From assembly GCA_944739405.2 (NCBI GenBank), contig OX123197.2:53420047-53484046 (forward strand): DNA of 64,000 nt, in the 5' to 3' direction. Shown here in pieces: positions 22,560 through 32,059 of the stretch. Position 1 is the first letter of the stretch. Each line of letters starts with the position of its first letter. Made by a program: the position numbers and the translations under genes. The notes under the pieces are model-generated. The model saw only the letters and a program-made list of their open reading frames with translations. It was not told where the DNA came from and made no database searches. This DNA is from Euclidia mi. Taxonomy: Eukaryota > Arthropoda > Insecta > Lepidoptera > Erebidae.

Positions 22560-22835
22560 ACAAATATGTAGTGGCGATAGCCCAGTGGTGTACATAACGG
22601 ACTGCCGAGACGATGGTCTCGGGTTCGATCCTCAGGTAACCTGGGCCTGGGCACAGCTCTGACTTTTCTAAGTTATGCTTCGCTTTTTGCTCGCTTAATA
22701 ATGTGCCCGGTACATGGCAATAGGCTCGCCCCCTATTATATTGGGACCGAAACATAACTGGCGAAGTGTGGGTGTGTAATACACCTCTGCCTACCCCTTC
22801 GGGGATAAAGGCGTGAAGTTATATTATGTTATGTT
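22560..22835 (+). repeat. tRNA-derived SINE with RTE-like 3' tail
   Basis: Pol III head: box A-like GATAGCCCAGTGGTGTA (about 22577) and box B GGGTTCGATCCTC (22620-22632). The body contains CAATAGGCTCGCCCCCTATT. The 3' tail is CACCTCTGCCTACCCCTTCG followed by GGGATAAAGGCGTGA and a TTATG-type simple repeat. The tail resembles the end of the RTE LINE at 44497-44530. It faces the next SINE tail to tail. Confidence 0.8.
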
Positions 22836-22855
22836 ATTTTATTTATTTATTTATA

Positions 22856-23108
22856 GTCTCACGCCTGTACCCCCGAAGGGGTAGGCAGAGGTGTAAATAT
22901 TACACCCACACTTCGCCATGAATTTTTAGGTCCCACGTAATAGGGGGCGAGCCTATTGCCGTTACCGGGCACATCACCAGACTCCGGGCTGCTACTGAGT
23001 ATTCGGAAAAACCCAGTATCACTTTTTGCCCGACCCGGGAATCGAACCCGGGACCTCCGATCAGCAGTCGCATACGCTATCCACTCTACCACGGAGGCAC
23101 GGAGTGTT
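22856..23108 (-). repeat. tRNA-derived SINE, complete
   Basis: On the minus strand: GCCTCCGTGGTAGAGTGGATAG (box A area, head near 23098), CCCGGGTTCGATTCCCGGG (box B, about 23033-23051), body with CAATAGGCTCGCCCCCTATT, and the tail CACCTCTGCCTACCCCTTCG near 22890. With 22560-22835 it forms a large inverted repeat. It is not a tRNA gene: no complete cloverleaf and a 180-base body. Confidence 0.8.
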
Positions 23109-23549
23109 ATGTTACGTTGTAACAAATATCACCACTAGTCCACTGCTTGACATTGCCCTCAGCTAATTTGTGTCACAGGAATATTGTGATTTAATAGGAG
23201 TACTTGGCTTCGCTTCGCTGGCCAGGCGGAGAAGGGTTGGTTTAGACTTTGATGTCCAAATGTCTTTCCGTCTCTTGGTAAAGATAATTCTATTACACTA
23301 ACTTCGCATATTTCCCACGCTTACGCCATCCACGTCATGAAATAGGGTAGTGGCATTTTGTATTTTTTATCCGTCACCATCAGAGTCAATTATTATTATT
23401 TATCTATATATGTGGAAAGTAAGCGTGCTGAACGTTAAGAAGGTCTTTTTGAAGAATGGTAATCATAAACTCTTTATCCTGATTCGCATATCATCGCGGA
23501 GCGTATACTACTGAAACTATTTGACTAAACGAAGCAAGACTAAAGTAAT

Positions 23550-24830
23550 GAAGCTAGAACAAACTGTATAAGAGAAGCTAGGTGCAGCCGCAAAAAATAC
23601 AACATAAAACCTTGGATCCCTCCTGGCTAAATACGATGTATGCGCTTTAAGGATAAACTTCAAATTAAGAACTATCTCAGTAATGAGACGCTCAAATTAA
23701 CATATAAAAGATACGCAAAGTTTCTTCTCTAACCTTATTCGAAAAGTCAAAAGTAACTATCACAGCACAATTCTACAAAAACATCAACATAATCCTATAA
23801 AACTTAACCAATATATAATATAATCAAGAACTCTTAAAATCGCACGACTGTCCTAAATCATTTTGTATCAGTGGGAAAAACTCTAGCAGACCGAATACTT
23901 GCAAAATTATCTCTTACTGAAAATGAGCTAGCTGCCAATATTGAAAACAGATCACACCACAGCGACTCCATGTTCCTAGTTCCGACCGACATTGACAAAG
24001 TAAACGCAGTAATTTTCAATCTCAAGAACGACAGCGCCCCAGGACTGGACTCTTGCAGAGCATACTTAATCAAACACATCCGAAAATCCACCCTCGTACC
24101 TTTTACTTTCATCTGTAATCTGAGTATGGCCACGGGAGACTTTCCTGAAAGCTGGAAAGTAGCTTCTGTTTCACCAATACACAAGGCTGGAAATAAAGGC
24201 TGTCCTGATAAATTACAGACCTATCTCTCTACTAGGCATCTTTTTAAAAATCTTGGAAAAGTTAATCAACAACGGCCTGGTAAAGTACATAGAAAAACGT
24301 CGTTCTTATCCCAACGGCAGTTTGGATTCAGACAACGAAAAAGTAACGAAGACACAGTCAATCTTCTCACAAGCACAATCTCTGACTTGGTCGATAAAGG
24401 AAAACGATGCCTTGGAGTATTTATCAACCTGGCTAAAGCCTTCGACACTGTTTCCATACCAATTATTCTTAAGAAAATGGAATCAATAGGCATTAGCCGA
24501 ACTAATCTCCTGTGCTGATGACACAGCTAAATTATTTCATGGATCAGATTGGAATGAAGTCTTTGCCAAAGCCGAATCAGGTATGAGCAATATTATCAAT
24601 TGGCTCGATTCAAATTTACTCACGATTAACGTAAACAAAACCAAATTTATAGCATTCAGTAAAACACAGAGAACGAAACAATCTGACACCTGCATAAAAC
24701 TGCATAATATAACATGCTCCAACAATAATACCTCCAAGTCAAGCTTCTTTGTTCAGAAATTGGACAAGTCAACTATATAAAATATCTGGGCATAATCATT
24801 GACAAAATTTATAAACTAATAATTTTACTT
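23550..24830 (+). pseudogene. Decayed Jockey/CR1-group LINE ORF2 fragment
   Basis: Residues of the pre-RT linker (KKYNIKPWIPP, KLTYKRYAKF) appear in frames from about 23590. RT blocks follow at 23871-24518: LKNDSAPGLDS, WKVASVSPIHKAGNKG, QRQFGFRQRKSNEDT, FINLAKAFDTV. An internal deletion joins directly to CADDTAKLF (about 24512) and the block NIINWLDSNLLTINVNKTKF. The piece ends at YLGIIIDK (about 24812). Several frameshifts; inactive. Positions 23330-23400 just upstream carry a scrap of the repeat seen at 45590-45840. Confidence 0.75.
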
Positions 24831-25049
24831 AGTATGACGGTCGCTTAGAATTACTTTGCCTTAAATTGTACATAGCTCTGAGTGTGAATGAGACAGACTT
24901 GCCACTTACCATCATGGAGAGCAACTGGCTTGTCTATCTATCGTCAGAAAAAAATATATCTTTGCAGTAACATTTATTATGGGTATTTCATGAAAATATC
25001 ATCATGCTCGACGGAATAAAAAAAGAGCAAATTTATAATCAAATTGCGG

Positions 25050-25055
25050 TTTATT
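25050..25055 (-). terminator. Putative polyadenylation signal of lectin-30K gene
   Basis: AATAAA on the minus strand about 310 bases beyond the stop codon of the 30K exon, a plausible 3' UTR length. The 24831-25360 interval otherwise holds no coding sequence. Confidence 0.5.
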
Positions 25056-25363
25056 AATACGCTCAGGAATGAATAATATACAAATATTTATACATTTTAG
25101 AAAAAAATTCAATAATGTCAAGATTTAGTAGTATTTATTTTTTCATTCATAGAGAAACAATTCACATGCTATGATCATAAGAACCGTCCCATCTAGAGAG
25201 AAGCTCATTGAACAGAACTGTGACATAACATTAAAGTCATAAAATGACAGAATTGAGCCACCTTTGATCTATTATATACCATTCAACAAAAGACAAACAT
25301 AAACATATATCAAAATTATTCAATCAATATCTAAGTGGTATTTTTGCCAGCTAGCGCTTCGTG

Positions 25364-26103
25364 CTACTGTTGCTCCACGGACTTATCTACCCACTCTCCT
25401 ATAGACCACTTGTGACGATTTCCTTCCTTGTAAATATCGCCATTATGTCCCCACATCATCCTAGCTCCATCCTTGTCCGCAATAGCCAGCTTCAGACCTT
25501 GTCGGTACTGATAGTTAGTTATAATAAAGACTAAGTTTCCATCACTATGCATATATGGCTCAACGTAATATCTGTGTCTGTCCTCATCTGATTTGGTCGA
25601 TCCCCAAGCCATTTTGTCACCAATTTTATCGACGTTAACATCCAGTTTTATGTACATATCGTAGTAAACGTTGTACAATTTAAATGTAACTTCATTATTT
25701 TGCCATACAGGTACGAATTGCCAGCTGAACTTTGAAAAATCTTCAAGACCGGATTTTCCCCAAACCCATCTATCATGGTAATAATCCACGTCCGTGCTTA
25801 GTTTTATATACTGCTTGTAGTTATAGTTCATTATTGTGGCATTTTGGTGACCTAAGATAACTTGGAAGGCGTTTGGAAAATAGCTTGTCACGATATCTTT
25901 GCCTCCGTTGTTCCACAATGAATAAGCGAATGACATGAATTTATTTTCTCCATTAGGTTTAGCTTTAAGAAGTCGCTGAACAATATCGTAGGTTGGACCA
26001 TTTGTTTGTCCGTTGAAAATTTTTAACAAATTGGCGGCTTCATTGTATTTCCCGACGTAAATGAGAGCCTGCAATGCGGCGGTTTTACTCAATATGAAAC
26101 TTT
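25364..26103 (-). CDS. Exon 5: 30K lipoprotein (Lipoprotein_11-type) domain
   Basis: After acceptor TTATTTTCAG the frame reads 245 residues to TAG/TAA-type stop at 25364. The helical N-terminal half has FAYSLWNNGGKDIVTSYFP, matching the FAYxLWxxxGKxIVxxYFP signature of lepidopteran 30K proteins. The beta-trefoil-like half follows, with WVWG, WGSTKSDEDRHRYYVEP and RQGLKL ... MMWGHNGD, then RHKWSI near the end. Length and motifs cover the whole family domain. There is no in-frame ATG or hydrophobic leader near its 5' edge, so it must be spliced to an upstream exon. In silk moths the family acts in haemolymph storage, lipid transport and immunity. Confidence 0.9.
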
Positions 26104-29100
26104 CTGAAAATAATGATTGTTTCGTTAGTATTTTTTTTTAATAATCACTCATGTATGTAAAGAACGGACAGAAGAGTACGTAAAGACATCGGTCCCGGCT
26201 GTCATGACGATCTTTGACATTAGTCAAAACCATGGAATATCGCTATCCCTTTTGGTTGCGGAGGTGAGACAGACAGACAGTCGCTCTGTGGAAAAGCTAA
26301 TATTCAGTCAAATCTGGTTAGACTAATAAGCGGATTTAGAGTTGCAACTGTGATAACGATAAGGGGATAAATATTCAAATCTCATGTTTCAGTAGTTCGG
26401 GCTCTGCGATGTTATGTCAGCAGGACAGGTTATTTTATATAATTGCTAGAGAACGGCTACAGCTCTCTCAGAACTTTTTTACATAAGGCGTTTCATTCCG
26501 ATCCTGGATTGGAATTATATTTGGAGAAATCCTTTCTTAGCACAATCTTATGGTTCCCAAGGAACATACACGCCAAATTTCAGTGTCTTGCGCCTTGTAG
26601 TTATGGCTGTAGTTTGTCAGTCAGTAACGCAAGAATTTGATTTTAAAAGATGATTATTTACCAGTGTTATCTCTAAGGTTTGTGTCGTTACGTGGTTGCT
26701 TAGCGTCTGCTCTGTAGCATATGTACGGAAGCCTGCTGCAGCACGGTACGGCCCTTATCGTTTCACTGTCCATACTGAGACAGTCGCCATCCTTGGGGTC
26801 TATCTGTTCTATCATATCCAGGAAAACTGGCATCTGGTACAATGGAACACCTGGAAAAATTAATTAGTAAGAACAGAAGAGTATGATACACACAGTGTCA
26901 AAAAATCTATCACCAAGCCGTTAGTAAGAACAGAAGATTATGATATACACAGTGCCAAAAAATCTATCACCAAGCCGCAGTCTACCCGTTTTGCAAGTCA
27001 TAATAAGCAAAAAATACCTGGGAAACGAAAAGTTGCCAAGTTAATCAATAATGTCTAAAATATTCTAAATATACAGGAAGTATTTAGTATTTGAATAATA
27101 CACAAACCTTCAGTGGACAAATAGGGCTTGTCCTTCTGTTCCGCTTTAATCCCAATAAAGTATTGTGTGTTTCTAGCCTTGATTATGGTTTTCATGGCAT
27201 CAAGCATTTCAGCATTGGAGGGGTGGCTAGCACGGCACCTATAATAGAAAAAAGAATAAAAGTTAATAGCCACAAGAATTTTCTTGTCTTAAACAACATA
27301 ACATATCTTCACGCCTTGTATCCCTGAAGGGGTAGGCAGAGGTGTACTACACACCCACTGATAATTAATTCATTTAATCCGCACTTAACTTTGAAAAGTC
27401 ATTTGTGCGCGTCGTGGATTCGTATCCGATATATCCGATATCTTCTGCATGGCAGTTTGTTGTTATCTCCACTAGGCTGCCGCTATAAATTTGATGATAA
27501 TTTAACAAAATCTAATGCCCGTATACAGTTCAAATACCCAACTTCAATTGATGGGCCACGGTCTGCCAGAAATGGTCTCTTATGGTTGGTTCTAATATTC
27601 AATCTATCCATGGATTTGGAGATTCGAGATATATGTTTGACATATTTTGTATTGAGCATATGTCAAAAATTAATCTAATATCTCAAAAAAATGATAGCAT
27701 AATGTCAGCCTAGAGACGTCCACTACTGGACATAGGCCTCCTCCAAGGTTCTCCACACATACCGATCTTGAGCCGCCCACATCCAACCGCTTCTCGCGAT
27801 CTTAATCAGATCGTCGGTCCACCTTGCAGGAGGCCTACCCCTGCTGCGTCGTCCGGTTTGTCGGAATGTGTCCGTCCAAAAAAATGATATATCTAATATT
27901 AAATTCAGCGGTAAGTCTGGTCAGAGGTTCTTCGTATCGTTCTACTTTGATTGAAGCAATACTGTTTTCGTAATATTAAGTAAACTCACCTAGAGAGGAA
28001 CAACGAAGGCTCGCCTCTTGCCAAGTTGTAATTACTTTATGTACTGTCATGCCATCAGGTATACACGTAGGTTAAGAATAGACAAATTGTAATATACAGG
28101 AGACGTCTGTGAACAATTAATTAGAATGTGATAAGTAAAATAGAAGATAAGTTGAAACAAATAAATGTACTTTTCGTCACCTAGAGAGACATGATCAGAA
28201 CTAATTAAGATGGGCGCATTCCAGGAATTTGTCTTTTAACTTCGAGTTAAACCAGCTCAGTGCCGATATATTCCCACATAATATACATATAATTGCCCAG
28301 TTTCTGGCAATGGGCGGTTAAAAAATATACGGCTTCTGAGATTTCATTACATAGGTTGTGGTTGATCTAAACAAAGCGTATTGAAAAGAGTGAAGCTACA
28401 ATGTCCTCTCCACAACATGTCCAGATAGAAAAGATGAAGACGCAAAGGACAATCTCAAGTTTCTGCTGTTTCTGTAAAAGTCTAACCATTTAGCTGGTAG
28501 ACAGTTTGGTAACGTGACTGTTCATATACAAGTACGTATACAGTCTGTGATGACTACGTAAGCTAGTGAACTTGCATTCACAGTCAAAGACATGAATAGT
28601 TGTTCAGATTCTAGATTTCAATTTGCCTGTTATTTGACAAATTTGCGAGTCTAAAAGTTGTACAAAATATAATTATTATTATCTCTTTCACAAGCATGAA
28701 GATTGTATAACTGTATAAGGTCAGGCGGCACATATGCACATATGCACGTCACACGACAGAGCTGAGTTGAATTGTTGATATCAATGTATTTTGTGGTCTA
28801 TACAAAATTTTAAACACGTAAACTCTAAACAACTTTGTAAGTAACCCACATCGTAAAATCAAGGTCTTTGGCGTTTCAATTTACACCCTTTAGATCGATG
28901 GGCAGGCAATCCGGAATTGCGGACTGCTTACACTTTACCCGTCTTTAGTTGACGACTCGGTGGCGTGTTCCATGTGTTTCTATGTATAATATATATGTAT
29001 TATTACAAAAAAATTATAAATGTACCTATGATTATCTACTGTCTTGTACCCATGGTACTCTGCTTAGTTTGGGACTAAATAGTGTTATGTGTTTGTGGTA

Positions 29101-29328
29101 AAATATTATATTATTCTTATTCGGGAATATGTTTTCTAAGCGTGAAACAGGCGTTTGGTTATTTTGCCGTCGGTCGCGGTGTCTGTATCAATACAAGAAT
29201 CTTTGGACCAGAGTTGGCCACACACTCACACGAAGGGTAGAAAATGATTGATGATATGAGTGTAGAAGTGTGAGACACTTACCAGTTGTTAAAGCCAGCA
29301 GCCCGGCACAAACATATATCCACAACAT
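25364..29328 (-). CDS. C-type lectin-30K lipoprotein chimera (five exons, lectin half damaged)
   Basis: Minus-strand gene model built from splice sites. Exons: 29328-29283 (signal peptide), 28106-27990, 27238-27108 and 26850-26662 (C-type lectin domain), 26103-25364 (30K lipoprotein domain). Donors read GTAAGT, GTGAGT, GTTTGT and GTAAAT; acceptors end CAG, TAG, CAG and CAG. All four introns are phase 1, and exon 4 to exon 5 is frame-consistent. The product would be a secreted haemolymph protein joining a carbohydrate-recognition fold to the moth 30K storage/immune lipoprotein fold. Exon 2 contains TAA 28072-28074 unless a second acceptor at 28043 is used. Exon 3 is one base short. So it is a pseudogene, a consensus error or a variably spliced gene. 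Two separate genes are possible but the 30K exon has no start or signal peptide of its own. Confidence 0.65.
26490..26645 (+). repeat. Dispersed repeat in intron 4
   Basis: Diverged copy of the 22390-22550 repeat (GGTTCCCAAGGAACATACAC, CAAATTTCAGTGTCTTGCGC, CAGTCAGTAACGCAAGAATT). It sits between exon 4 and exon 5 on the opposite strand to the gene. Confidence 0.55.
26662..26850 (-). CDS. Exon 4: C-terminal part of C-type lectin domain
   Basis: Acceptor TTTTTCCAG, donor CTG|GTAAAT, phase 1 to 1 (189 bases). Encodes VPLYQMPVFLDM, DGDCL, VPCCSRLPYICYR and a linker (ADAKQPRNDTNLRDNTG). The closing PYICY and the Cys pattern are typical of the end of insect immulectin-type domains. The usual EPN/QPD and WND sugar and calcium motifs are absent: the positions read EQID and IRAV. 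Without splicing, the frame would end at TAA a few bases into the intron. Confidence 0.8.
27108..27238 (-). pseudogene. Exon 3: middle of C-type lectin domain, one base missing
   Basis: Acceptor CTATTATAG at 27239, donor GAAG|GTTTGT. The first codons in the phase delivered by exon 2 read GAVLATP, the expected GAVLASP-type lectin motif. From the CCCC run at 27220-27223 onward, the lectin continues in the next frame (SNAEMLDAMKTIIKARN, YFIGIKAEQKDKPYLSTEG). The exon is 131 bases, where 132 would keep phase 1 to 1, so a single base is missing in the homopolymer. Confidence 0.75.
27300..27360 (-). repeat. SINE 3' tail fragment in intron 2
   Basis: Minus-strand GTGTGTAGTACACCTCTGCC, TACCCCTTCAGGGATACAAG and GCGTGAAG match the 3' tail of the SINE family at 22560-23108. 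Confidence 0.6.
27395..27485 (-). repeat. tRNA-like SINE head fragment
   Basis: On the minus strand a box A-like GCAGCCTAGTGGAGATAAC is followed by a degenerate box B and GACGCGCACAAATGACTTTT. The same arrangement appears at 44625-44720. Positions 27600-27690 then repeat the hairpin unit of 13860-13992. Confidence 0.5.
27695..27890 (-). pseudogene. RTE-type LINE 3' end fragment
   Basis: Read on the minus strand it encodes GRRSRGRPPARWTDDLIKIA, WMWAAQDRYVWRTLEEAYVQ and a stop, the conserved C-terminus of RTE reverse transcriptases. It is probably the same family as the fragment at 1-931. Confidence 0.7.
27990..28106 (-). pseudogene. Exon 2: N-terminal part of C-type lectin domain, with stop
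   Basis: Acceptor TTGTTCACAG at 28107, donor CTAG|GTGAGT, phase 1 to 1 (117 bases). Encodes HKVITTWQEASLRCSSLG, a clear match to the TWxEAxLRC...G block that starts insect lectin domains. Upstream of PDGMTV an in-frame TAA lies at 28072-28074. A second possible acceptor (ATGACAG, exon start 28043) is also phase 1 and would skip the stop, but its polypyrimidine tract is weak. Confidence 0.75.
28110..29150. other. Intron 1 interior, no recognised content
   Basis: About 1 kb between exon 2 and the exon 1 side. I see short AT-rich stretches and no coding block, RNA gene or clear mobile element. An additional small lectin exon could be hidden here but I could not find one with matching phase. Confidence 0.4.
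29155..29245 (+). repeat. 3' end of 5S-derived SINE in intron 1
   Basis: GGTCGCGGTGTCTGTATCAA, CAAGAATCTTTGGACCAG and GTTGGCCACACACTCACACG match the distal body of the 5S-headed SINEs at 14425-14740 and 21960-22260. Confidence 0.6.
29283..29328 (-). CDS. Exon 1: signal peptide of lectin-30K gene
   Basis: ATG 29328 opens MLWIYVCAGLLALTT, a compact hydrophobic leader ending in small residues, then a textbook donor ACTG|GTAAGT at phase 1. Phase and strand match the lectin exons downstream. It is the only visible start for the gene. Confidence 0.7.
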
Positions 29329-29351
29329 TTTAAACAAACAGTTGGCAACTG

Positions 29352-29403
29352 ACTGATAGTTGGGAATCGAATGTAGACATACTAACTGGGATACTGTATT
29401 TAT
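29352..29403 (-). promoter_or_regulatory. Possible core promoter of lectin-30K gene
   Basis: On the minus strand ATAAATA (29403-29397) lies upstream of a TCAGT arthropod initiator-like motif (29356-29352), shortly before ATG 29328. The spacing is longer than the usual about 30 bases, so this is weak. Confidence 0.2.
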
Positions 29404-29629
29404 CGAATTGAACTCTGTTGATAAGTATAAGTGACACACTAGGATTTTGCCCACAAAACCGGATTTTCGAAGCTTGCAGTAAACAAGTTTGTAGTAAGAC
29501 TGTACTGGTACTTCGTGATACTTTTATAACCTACACGGTAAGGGATTTCCAATGTTTTACCTCCTAGGAATCCTATCTTCGGTTCGATGTAATTCCTCAT
29601 GACAGTATCGCTCACAGTGTAAGTAGTTT

Positions 29630-29945
29630 TCCCGTTCGTAATAGATTGGTGAAGTAAAACAGTGTTTGTAAACGTCACAATTTGGATGGGCAACCGACTT
29701 GTGGTATTTACGTAAATATTCAATATCAATAATATTCTATTATGTAGTAGCACACAGAATTAAATGTGTGACTTGAGCGGGAATCGAACCGGCGACCTTC
29801 AGCGTAACAGTCGCTTACACTCCATATACGCCCCCGGGTCGTCGATGCTGACGTGCTTTGGAGGATACGTAATCAAATCATTAGGCTACGGTGGCCAAAA
29901 TACTCCAACATCAAAGTATTGCACTCTTACACGAAAGGACCTATG
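29630..29945 (+). repeat. 5S-derived SINE with an inserted tRNA-like fragment
   Basis: The head (GTAAACGTCACAATTTGGAT, GGGCAACCGACTTGTGGTAT) is at 29660-29715 and the body (GTGCTTTGGAGGATACGTAA, GGCTACGGTGGCC) is at 29848-29895. Between them a minus-strand tRNA-like piece (box B CGGTTCGATTCCC, about 29774-29790) interrupts. A nested SINE scrap is the simplest reading. Confidence 0.5.
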
Positions 29946-30039
29946 ACTTGAGAATATGTGCGTATTGATTTGGTAATTATAGTTTATTTTTGACGGTGCA
30001 TCGGTATTAATAGCTCTATATAAATTCGCTGGATGAAGA

Positions 30040-30300
30040 ATTATGAAAGAAGTGTATCGAGTGTAAGTGTAAGAATGAATGGAGATGTCGGTAGATGACG
30101 CCCAAGACGGACTTACGCCGACCAAATTGGTGACGTACTGCGGAAGGGCCAAATCAAAGGTAGCCATAACCGAAGAGCATGCATGACGAGGTTAATGAAT
30201 GTCAAGGAAATGAAAGAGGTATGTTTGAACCGGAGCATTTGCCATTCCATAGACTCTGCCTACCCCAATAGGAGATAGGCGTGACGTTTAGATAGAGATA
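30040..30300 (+). pseudogene. RTE LINE 3' end (GATA-tailed)
   Basis: Nucleotide match to 44285-44545: GAATGGAGATGTCGGTAGAT, CGGACTTACGCCGACCAAAT, AAGGTAGCCATAACCGAAGA, CTCTGCCTACCCCAATAGGA and a GATAGA-type tail. It corresponds to the last about 75 codons and 3' UTR of the RTE LINE. Degraded. Confidence 0.8.
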
Positions 30301-30530
30301 GAGATATATATTCGAGTGCCGGTCAAGTGGTTAGTAAACCTGATTGCTGAGCGAGAGGTCGTGGGTTAGATTCCCACACAAGACACATTTTTAGGTGTTC
30401 AGCGCGATTCTTTGTTCTGTGTTTAATTTATCTGTTATTGTAGGTATACGTTTAAGAATGGTTACCGGTGCTTGTTTTTTAATGTTAATCTTTTTAAGAG
30501 ATTACGAAAATTCTGATCATATCTGGTTTG
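30301..30530 (+). repeat. tRNA-derived SINE
   Basis: Head GTGCCGGTCAAGTGGTTAGT (box A-like), box B-like GTGGGTTAGATTCCCAC (about 30362-30378), then a body with CACACAAGACACATTTTTAG and GGTATACGTTTAAGAATG. Similar in layout to the SINE at 1915-2150. Confidence 0.6.
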
Positions 30531-30619
30531 GACTTTGGAATTAAACGACTAGAGTATTCTCCGACGTTACTATCGGCATACAAAGGCTGCGGAAGGACTG
30601 AGAAAGATAGAGGTATTTA

Positions 30620-30875
30620 TACCTTCATTCATCATCAGCCTTTAACAGTCCACTGCTGGACAAGGCTTCTCCTAGGAATTGGCCTACTATACCACGCTGG
30701 CCAAATGGGTTGGTATAGGGTTTGTATCAAGTTTTCCTTCTCTTACATTGCGTGTTCTGTTCGTTGTTCTCTGCATACCTAATATGCTCTCTCTGTCAGC
30801 TCTTACGACACCCATGGGATGATATGGGGTGGTGACATTCCGTATTCTTAATCCGTCACCACACGGATATTAATA
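30620..30875 (-). repeat. Dispersed repeat related to 45590-45840
   Basis: Reverse-complement match to 45590-45840 through GGTGACGGATTAAGAATACG, CATATCATCCCATGGGTGTC, GGTATAGTAGGCCAATTCC and CAGCAGTGGACTGTTAAAG. Non-coding. Ends in a GATGATGA-type simple repeat. Confidence 0.65.
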
Positions 30876-31120
30876 ATTACCTTTAAAAGTACTTTAGATG
30901 ACTTAGACTAGTAAATTCTTTTAACATAGGTTCAGCTATATGACTATAAATATACATTTAGAAATACATAACTGTACGTAAACAATTTAAAACCAAATAT
31001 ACCAATTAAAGAGAACGGCGAGCAAATAAAACATTTAAGCGGGCTCCTGGTTGAGGCTAAGAGCGAGAGGACGTATGCGAGTGTGGCGGCGAACTGTCCC
31101 GGACGACAGGTACAGAGAGC

Positions 31121-31854
31121 TCGGCGCTACACTCGCTCATCATCGCCTCGAAGGACGACCAGGAGACAGGCGAAGACGTACTTAATAGGGTGAGAGAGGT
31201 AGTAAACGCCAAAGAGGGAGGGGTCACAGTTGACAGGCTCCGCAAAATTAAAGATAGGCGAATCGTTTTAGGGTGCAGAACACGTGAGCAAAGAGCAGTG
31301 TTGAGAGACAGAATTATGAAAGCAGGCGATTACCTGGTCGCGGAGGGCGCCAAAAACTAAGACCCATTATTGGTGCTCAGGGGAGTCTTGGCCACCAACT
31401 CTCATGAAGACGTGGCCAAATCGCTCCGGAACCAAAATGGGGACGTTTTTCGTGGTCTCGGCGAGGAGGATACTCGTCTAAAAATTAAATTTCGACGTAG
31501 AAATAGAAATCCGAGTTTAGAAAGACAAGTTTGGCGCAGGGCAATGGACTTAGGGGATCATGTGGATCTCCAACGCGTACGGGTGCAGGACCAATCTCCA
31601 TTGGCCCAGTGCAGCCTGTGCCTTGGTTATGGTCATACACGGCGCTTCTGTATAGAAGCGTCTGAGAAGTGCAGCCACTGTGGGGGGTCACATGTCAAGG
31701 CGGTATACCCAGACTGGATCGCTGGTTCGCTCCCCTCCTGCTGCAATTGCAATCGAGCTAAACGGGATGACACAGCACACAACGCATTTAGCAAAGAGTG
31801 TCCGGTGCGTAGGAGGTGGGACGGATTAGCTCGAGCCTCTGTGTCGTACTGCTA
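31121..31854 (+). pseudogene. R1/LOA-like LINE ORF1 (gag-like, three CCHC knuckles)
   Basis: From about 31121 the frame reads VREVVNAKEGGVTVDRLRKI and on, then TAA at about 31358-31360 after AEGAKN. It continues as VLRGVLATNSHEDVAKSLRN to the zinc-knuckle array CSLCLGYGHTRRFC, CSHCGGSHVKA and CCNCNRAKRDDTAHNAF ... C. Ends at 31854. Expected nucleic-acid-binding RNP protein. The internal stop breaks it. Confidence 0.75.
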
Positions 31855-32059
31855 AGGTTGTACCAGGCGAAACAACGAGCTCAGAGACCCAGCAGACACA
31901 CTCCGTCGTACAAGCGAATTTACAGCGCAAAGAACTGGCGACGTACGAGCTCCTATTGGAGTAGAGCAGAAAAAAAGTGTCCTTTGCGCAGGAGCCGTAC
32001 ATCGGGGGCACGGGGAGAATGAGACAGCACGCGCATAGCTGTCTTCAACCGCCGACTAA

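Noticed and set aside
22560..23108. tRNA genes
   Set aside because: Box A and box B are present, but full cloverleaf pairing is missing and long SINE bodies with shared tails follow.
26654..26842. Stand-alone small ORF ending NTGK
   Set aside because: It is lectin exon 4; the stop lies in the intron just past a phase-1 donor.
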